8,608 nucleotides of DNA, taken from contig JAADIN010000043.1 in NCBI GenBank assembly GCA_013151315.1, forward strand, positions 1-8,608. The letters are read 5' to 3'. The stretch comes from Planctomycetota bacterium. Lineage in GTDB: Bacteria > Planctomycetota > Planctomycetia > Pirellulales > Lacipirellulaceae. This document shows positions 4,710 through 8,608 of this stretch, in pieces. How positions within the stretch are numbered: position 1 is the stretch's first letter; every line of letters starts with the position of its first letter. The translations under genes and the position numbers were made by a program. The notes below the pieces were generated by a model that saw only the letters and a list, made by a program, of their open reading frames with translations, made no database searches and was not told the DNA's origin.

Positions 4710-6734
4710 ATGAACCAACCTCCCGTCCAACCTGAGTCGAACCCTCGATCGAAGGGGGCGATGCGCTATGCCTATCCTAGTGGCTCGCGCCCCTTGGAAG
4801 GTTATACGATCAAGCGGGGCGTCGGGCGGGGTGGGTTTGGCGAAGTTTACTTTGCCGTGAGCGATGCGGGTAAAGAAGTCGCACTGAAACTTATCCGGAG
4901 GAATTTGGATGTCGAGCTACGCGGCGTGACCCAATGCCTCAACCTCAAGCATCAAAATCTTATCGCGCTCTACGATATTCGGACCGACGAGCATGAAGAT
5001 CGCTGGGTCGTGATGGAATATGTCTCAGGCGAATCGCTTGACGAAGCGATTGAAAAACACCCGCAGGGGATGCCCCTTGAATTGGCAATGCACTGGTTTA
5101 CTGGCATCGCGACGGGCGTCGCCTATTTGCACGATCATGGCATCGTGCATCGCGACTTGAAGCCGGCGAACCTCTTCATGGACGAGGGGACCGTCAAGAT
5201 TGGCGACTACGGGCTCTCCAAGTTTATTTCGTGCAGTCGACGCAGTGGGCAGACCGAGAGCGTCGGCACGGTGCATTACATGGCGCCCGAAATCGGGAAC
5301 GGTCGCTATGGCAAGGAGATCGATACCTACGCCCTGGGGATTATTCTTTACGAGATGCTTACGGGGCATGTGCCGTTCGAGGGCGAGAGTGTGGGCGAAG
5401 TGCTGATGAAACATCTGACGGCTGAGCCCGATTTGAATGTGCTCGACGAGCCGTATCGTGGCATTGTCGCGGGAGCGATGGCCAAAGATCCCGAAGTGCG
5501 AATCAAGAGCGTGGCTGCAATGCTCGATCGCTTGCCTTCATCGGTCAGGCCAGTCGGCGCTGTTCCGATGCCCAACGGTCGGAGCGCCGAAGGTCCGGTT
5601 GTTCTTACGGTCGACGAAGAACCTGCGGAGGCCGCCTCTTTGAAAGAAGACGACGAGCCGATTCTCGCTGCCCTGCGCAGCGGCTGGTACGATTTGGAAC
5701 GTCGGTTTGACGAGAGCGATTTGCACCCCTTGCTCAAATCCATGATCGTCATTGCCTTGGTATTGGTATTCGTCTCCTCTGGGATACCATTTTTGGGCTT
5801 ACTCCTCCCCGCAGCCTTCCTCTACTTGATCTATCGAACCGTGCGAGCAATCGTGGTCGGGCCAAGTCGAAAGAGGGTCGCAGCGAAGCCGGTGCAAGGG
5901 GTGCCGTCGCGATCAGAAAGCCCTGGCATTTCCTCGGTGCTTCAGGAACGAATTCAGTCGGAGACCGCCCGAGCAACCCAGGAGCAGAGGACGAAGCAAA
6001 AGACGAAGCAATTTTCTCGGCAGGACTGGCGGCAACAACTCCAAGAGCACTTGGCTGCCAAGACGATGCGGCAGCGGATGACCGAGCTCGTTGGCGGGAT
6101 GTTGGTCGCGACGGCTGTTGCGTCGATCGGGTCACTGGCCATCTGCCTTGTCTCGGCGCGTGGCGTTTCGATGGAACTTTATGTTTGGATGACGCTAGTA
6201 GCGAGCTTGGCCAGTTGGGCGGTGATGATCCCGACACGATTGGCCGAGGGGAAATTCGAAGACCAAGCCCCGATGCGGTTTGTCCAATTGGTTTCCGGTG
6301 CCTTGGTGGGCGTGATGGCTTGGGGAATTGCCGAGGCGTTGGTGCTTTCGATGCCGTGGTCGAATATAGGAATTGGCCCTGGCAGCGGCATGATGGATGT
6401 GGCGCTAGGTTTTTCGTTGGAACGGAGTACTTTGGCCGATAACGCCGCGAAGCTGGTTCGGTTGCCCTTGCAAGTTTATGCGGCTTACTTCGCGTTTTTG
6501 TTTGCGCTGCTGGCTTGGTGGCGACAGGCGGAGGTGACGCGGCGAAGTCGGGTGAGCCTGTGGTCGGTCGTATGGTGCGGTTTTGTTGCGTGGCTATTGC
6601 ATTTTGTGTGGTGGTTCCCTCAGCCGCTCGGTTTGCTGCTGGCTGCGGTGATCGCGTTTACAGTCCAGTTTTCTAGCGTCTGGATACCGCCTAGCCGTCG
6701 GCAGGCTCTTGCTGAGGGGGAGGAGGTAGGATGA
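4710..6734 (+). CDS. Hanks-type Ser/Thr protein kinase with a polytopic membrane tail
   Basis: The 674-residue protein has an N-terminal kinase domain (about 31-275). It shows the glycine loop GRGGFGEV (39-46), VALK with Lys60, catalytic HRDLKPAN with Asp149 and Asn154, metal-binding DYG in place of DFG (Asp166-Gly168), the activation segment ending MAPE (191-194), and DTYALGIILYEMLTG of the helical lobe. The stretch between Lys60 and LKHQNL (79-84) is about seven residues shorter than in PknB-like kinases, and no Glu falls at the usual helix-C spot. Residues 280-335 are an acidic linker. Hydrophobic segments lie near 344-380 (probably a hairpin), 461-481, 489-507, 524-546, 587-604 and 615-660, with a charged, Gln-rich cytoplasmic loop at 405-455. 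Kinases of this class usually have one membrane span with an outer sensor such as PASTA; none is present here. It phosphorylates Ser/Thr on partner proteins, plausibly the FHA or sigma-pathway neighbours. Its stop overlaps the next start (ATGA). Confidence 0.92.
   Translation: MNQPPVQPESNPRSKGAMRYAYPSGSRPLEGYTIKRGVGRGGFGEVYFAVSDAGKEVALKLIRRNLDVELRGVTQCLNLKHQNLIALYDIRTDEHEDRWVVMEYVSGESLDEAIEKHPQGMPLELAMHWFTGIATGVAYLHDHGIVHRDLKPANLFMDEGTVKIGDYGLSKFISCSRRSGQTESVGTVHYMAPEIGNGRYGKEIDTYALGIILYEMLTGHVPFEGESVGEVLMKHLTAEPDLNVLDEPYRGIVAGAMAKDPEVRIKSVAAMLDRLPSSVRPVGAVPMPNGRSAEGPVVLTVDEEPAEAASLKEDDEPILAALRSGWYDLERRFDESDLHPLLKSMIVIALVLVFVSSGIPFLGLLLPAAFLYLIYRTVRAIVVGPSRKRVAAKPVQGVPSRSESPGISSVLQERIQSETARATQEQRTKQKTKQFSRQDWRQQLQEHLAAKTMRQRMTELVGGMLVATAVASIGSLAICLVSARGVSMELYVWMTLVASLASWAVMIPTRLAEGKFEDQAPMRFVQLVSGALVGVMAWGIAEALVLSMPWSNIGIGPGSGMMDVALGFSLERSTLADNAAKLVRLPLQVYAAYFAFLFALLAWWRQAEVTRRSRVSLWSVVWCGFVAWLLHFVWWFPQPLGLLLAAVIAFTVQFSSVWIPPSRRQALAEGEEVG
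6721..6726 (+). promoter_or_regulatory. Ribosome binding site inside the kinase 3' end
   Basis: AGGAGG lies 4 nt before the ATG at 6731, within the last codons of the kinase gene. It fixes that start and, with the ATGA overlap, supports translational coupling of the two genes. Confidence 0.7.
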
Positions 6735-7561
6735 TAAATTCAATTTTGGGTGTGATAGTTTTGGTGTTGCTCGTTCGGCTAGCGACCAAGGCCAGTGCTG
6801 GCAGCATCTTAGGAGCCGGCGTTCTTCTGTTCATTCTATTAGTGTGTAGTTATCTGCTTTTGCGCGTTAGTGAGGATCGAGGTGAGCCGCACGGCGCTAG
6901 CCGCGGGTTTGTGGGACGTGGCCATGTGCCTCCGCTACCCGACGCTAGCGCGTTGCGGCTCACGAAGTCGCGTATCGATTTGGGCGAAGAACGCTCTGTC
7001 GGCGAAGAGGGAGGAGAGCAAGATCAAGACCGCGCCGAGAGCACACCGGCCAAGCCCGATTGGGTCAATCATCCGCCGAAGCGCGTAGGCAACGTCACCC
7101 GTCGGGTCGTCGCTTCCGATCCTTTCAGCACGGTGGAGGAATGTCACGCTCAGCTTGAAGGGCTGCTTCAGGGTGCCGTCCACGAGCGATTGCAGGATTT
7201 GATTGGCGAGGGGCCGGAGTTCCTGAGTCCTCAGATCGGCCTAGGCTACATCGTGCAAGAAATCTGTCAGGACGAATTCACCGAGACGGTCTCGGCTTCG
7301 TTCGGCGAGATGAGACGGATGCATGTGCTTATGGAATTCAATCCGGCGGTCGATGCCTATTTGCTCGCCGCGCAGGAAAAAACCGAGCGACGGCATCGGC
7401 TGGGGGTAGTGGGGCAATTTGCGGCGGCAGTGGTGGGGCTGCTGTTGCTTGTCTATGGGTTGCTAAAATTCGATACCTGGACCCACGGGTATTACACCAA
7501 GCGGTTGCTTGTCGGAGTGCCTGGGGTGATAATTGCAGTTGCGGTGTTGTTTTGGAGTTGA
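6731..7561 (+). CDS. Membrane protein coupled to the kinase, with a repeat-encoded insert
   Basis: The 276-residue product has an N-terminal hydrophobic hairpin (about 4-17 and 26-46) and a C-terminal pair (about 226-246 and 258-274). Between them lies a soluble region (about 80-222). Residues 52-78 are encoded by a palindromic repeat that also occurs between genes at 1813-1893. Next comes an acidic, low-complexity stretch (GEERSVGEEGGEQDQDRAE), then a globular-looking part from WVNHPP (111): STVEECHAQLEGLLQGAVHE, FLSPQIGLGYIVQEICQDEF and MRRMHVLMEFNPAVDAYLL. The end, YGLLKFDTWTHGYYTKRL, is a style I associate with planctomycete membrane proteins, but I cannot name a family or function. Its ATGA overlap with the kinase stop implies matched synthesis and probably a physical partnership in the membrane. 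The repeat keeps the frame and sits in the linker after the first membrane pair, so the protein is probably still made. Confidence 0.8.
   Translation: MINSILGVIVLVLLVRLATKASAGSILGAGVLLFILLVCSYLLLRVSEDRGEPHGASRGFVGRGHVPPLPDASALRLTKSRIDLGEERSVGEEGGEQDQDRAESTPAKPDWVNHPPKRVGNVTRRVVASDPFSTVEECHAQLEGLLQGAVHERLQDLIGEGPEFLSPQIGLGYIVQEICQDEFTETVSASFGEMRRMHVLMEFNPAVDAYLLAAQEKTERRHRLGVVGQFAAAVVGLLLLVYGLLKFDTWTHGYYTKRLLVGVPGVIIAVAVLFWS
6882..6963. repeat. REP/MITE-like palindromic repeat, copy 2, inside a coding region
   Basis: The left arm 6884-6907 is identical to copy 1 over 24 nt, and the right arm 6938-6961 is identical to copy 1 over 24 nt; the 30-nt centre is similar but diverged. The outermost bases GTGAG and CTCAC complete the inverted ends. 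The element is read through in the frame of the 6731 gene, without a stop, as GEPHGASRG then DASALRLT. Confidence 0.85.
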
Positions 7562-7570
7562 GGTTTTTTA

Positions 7571-7599
7571 CTCCGGCGATGCGTCGCATCGCGGCTATT
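7571..7599. repeat. 29-nt mini-hairpin repeat, copy 2, with a partial tandem copy
   Basis: CTCCGGCGAT, GCGTCGC, ATCGCGGCTATT. It has the same 10-nt left and 12-nt right flanks as copy 1 (3975-4003), but an inner stem GCG/CGC instead of CTG/CAG. The right part is duplicated: TCGCATCGCGGCTA occurs at 7584-7597 and again at 7604-7617, 20 nt apart. The element lies between the membrane-protein stop and the sigma-factor start and occupies nearly the whole gap. Confidence 0.75.
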
Positions 7600-7624
7600 T
7601 GCATCGCATCGCGGCTACTTTCGT

Positions 7625-8278
7625 ATGACTAAAACTTCGAATCCCGACTCGTTGCTTGTCGAAGAGATACGCCAGGGAAAACCTGATGCGTGGAATCGGC
7701 TTATTGCGCAGTACGAGGGGCGGTTGTTGTCGTTCGTCGAAAATCGACTCTCCTTCGGCAAAGGGGGCAGGCGGGCGGCCAGCGAAGACGTGGTGCAGGA
7801 AACTTTTATCGGTTTTCTGATGAGCCTACCCAACTACGATACTCGGCGCCCGCTCGAAAGTTGGCTCTTCACGATCGCTGCCCACAAACTGACCGACCAT
7901 TTGCGTCGTGAAGGGCGTCGACCGGCGATTCCGCTTTCCACTGGCGGGGGATCGACTGGCAACGGGGAACTGCCAGGGAGGGCACGCGGGGCAAGTAGTA
8001 TCGCTCGAAGTGGCGAACGGCGTGGCATGGAAGATACGGCAGTCGCTGAGGGGATTGAGCAACAAATCGAGCGGTGGCGAAAGGCGGGTAATTGGAAAAA
8101 AATTCAATGTCTTGAACTGATCTACGTGGCCGGAATGGGAAATAAGAACGTCGCCAAGGAGTTGGGCCTCAGCGAACAACGGGTCGCCAATTTTAAGTCC
8201 GATTTTCTTCAGCAGCTCCGCAAGTCGGTTCGAGGGCAACGGCTTAACGAAGATGTTTTTCCTGAACTGGGTGAGTAA
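7625..8278 (+). CDS. ECF-type RNA polymerase sigma factor
   Basis: The 217-residue protein has sigma region 2 at about 10-100: LVEEIRQGKPDAWNRLIAQY, then SEDVVQETFIGFL (region 2.2, core binding) and RPLESWLFTIAAHKLTDHLRR (regions 2.3-2.4, -10 melting and recognition). Region 4 lies at about 160-205: CLELIYVAGMGNKNVAKELGL, then SEQRVANFKSDFLQQLRK, a helix-turn-helix for -35 contact. The linker of about 60 residues (101-160) is long for an ECF factor, and its first half is Gly/Ser/Arg-rich low complexity (STGGGSTGNGE, then RGASSIARSGERRG). It directs polymerase to a regulon not visible here. ATG 7625 has no ribosome site; the mini-hairpin ends just before it. Planctomycete ECF groups linked to Ser/Thr kinases are known, and this arrangement fits. 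The 12-nt gap to the next gene suggests the latter encodes its regulator. Confidence 0.88.
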   Translation: MTKTSNPDSLLVEEIRQGKPDAWNRLIAQYEGRLLSFVENRLSFGKGGRRAASEDVVQETFIGFLMSLPNYDTRRPLESWLFTIAAHKLTDHLRREGRRPAIPLSTGGGSTGNGELPGRARGASSIARSGERRGMEDTAVAEGIEQQIERWRKAGNWKKIQCLELIYVAGMGNKNVAKELGLSEQRVANFKSDFLQQLRKSVRGQRLNEDVFPELGE

Positions 8279-8290
8279 TTTTAAGAACAC

Positions 8291-8608
8291 ATGTCTGAAC
8301 TGTTTTCCACTACCGAACTTGAAGCCTTTCTTGACGAAGCCTTGCCGAGTGGGCAGATGGCGGCCATCGAAACGGCTTTGCGCGACAATTCGGCGCTTGG
8401 CGATCGCTTGGCGGCCATCGTGAATAGGCAGGATGCTGGAGTCCACTCGATCGGAGCGACCTGGCGGCGACACCGGCTAAGCTGCTTGTCGCGTGAACAA
8501 TTGGGGAGCTACCTCCTGCGCGTTCTTGATGCAGACCAAAACGAGTACGTCCGGTTTCATTTAGAAACGATCGGTTGCCGGTTGTGTAACGCCAGCCTGG
8601 AAGATTTG
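8291..8608 (+). CDS. Probable zinc-finger-type anti-sigma factor, N-terminal part, cut by the window end
   Basis: The first 106 residues are visible; the gene continues past the window. The start lies 12 nt after the sigma-factor stop, with only a weak TAAGAA site, so the two are probably cotranscribed. Residues 1-50 form a helical start (ELEAFLDEALPSGQMAAIE). Then comes RRHRLSCLSREQLGSYLLRV (59-78) and a candidate zinc site HLETIGCRLC (about 92-101: His, then Cys-x2-Cys), which resembles the H-x3-C-x2-C of ZAS-type anti-sigma factors but has wider His-Cys spacing (x5). Such proteins hold ECF factors inactive at the membrane until a signal arrives. I recall similar SREQLGSYLL proteins next to planctomycete sigma factors. 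Whether it has a membrane domain downstream cannot be seen. The gene is certain; the anti-sigma role is an inference from position and the Cys/His motif. Confidence 0.7.
   Translation, partial: MSELFSTTELEAFLDEALPSGQMAAIETALRDNSALGDRLAAIVNRQDAGVHSIGATWRRHRLSCLSREQLGSYLLRVLDADQNEYVRFHLETIGCRLCNASLEDL

Noticed and set aside
7956..7976. Small inverted repeat CTGGCA/TGCCAG in the sigma linker
   Set aside because: Six bases only, inside a low-complexity coding stretch; easily a chance match.
7826..8473. Open frame on the - strand of about 215 codons across the sigma gene
   Set aside because: Antisense shadow of the sigma factor and the following gene; no recognisable domain and it spans two real starts.

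Overview
The window looks like a chromosomal piece of a planctomycete, most likely of the Pirellulales type. This is inferred from protein style and from repeats, not from a marker gene. The supporting traits are a Hanks-type Ser/Thr kinase with a polytopic membrane tail next to an FHA protein and an ECF sigma factor, several starts with no Shine-Dalgarno sequence, and interspersed palindromic repeats with a GCTAGC core.

Region 1 (1-1811, + strand) is the 3' part of a sensor histidine kinase gene with the layout PAS-GAF-PAS-HisKA-HATPase_c. It is broken by an apparent single-base loss near 721-725. The upstream part stops at 789, and the kinase part can restart at an ATG (786) that overlaps that stop. 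Region 2 (1815-1921) is a convergent intergenic stretch holding a REP/MITE-like palindromic repeat. Region 3 (1922-2962, - strand) is a two-gene operon for exported proteins: a His/Cys-rich lipoprotein followed by a small secreted heavy-metal-associated (HMA) protein with a CxxC site. Together they suggest envelope handling of copper or a similar metal.

Region 4 (3143 to the window end, + strand) is a regulatory gene run. In order it holds a membrane-anchored coiled-coil protein, a degenerate FHA protein, a Ser/Thr kinase with about six membrane segments, a membrane protein coupled to the kinase by an ATGA overlap, an ECF sigma factor, and the start of a protein with a zinc-finger-like H-x5-C-x2-C site that may be the anti-sigma partner. 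A reasonable model is an envelope-sensing phospho-relay that feeds the sigma factor.

The most notable structural features are a second copy of the palindromic repeat read in frame inside the membrane-protein gene (6882-6963), and a 29-nt mini-hairpin present twice (3975-4003 and 7571-7599) whose stem bases differ in a compensatory way. Upstream of the kinase there is also a pair of direct repeats 22 bp apart and a -10-like box placed so close to the start codon that the transcript could be nearly leaderless. No gene-free stretch exceeds about 180 bases. I saw no tRNA, rRNA, CRISPR or transposase gene.
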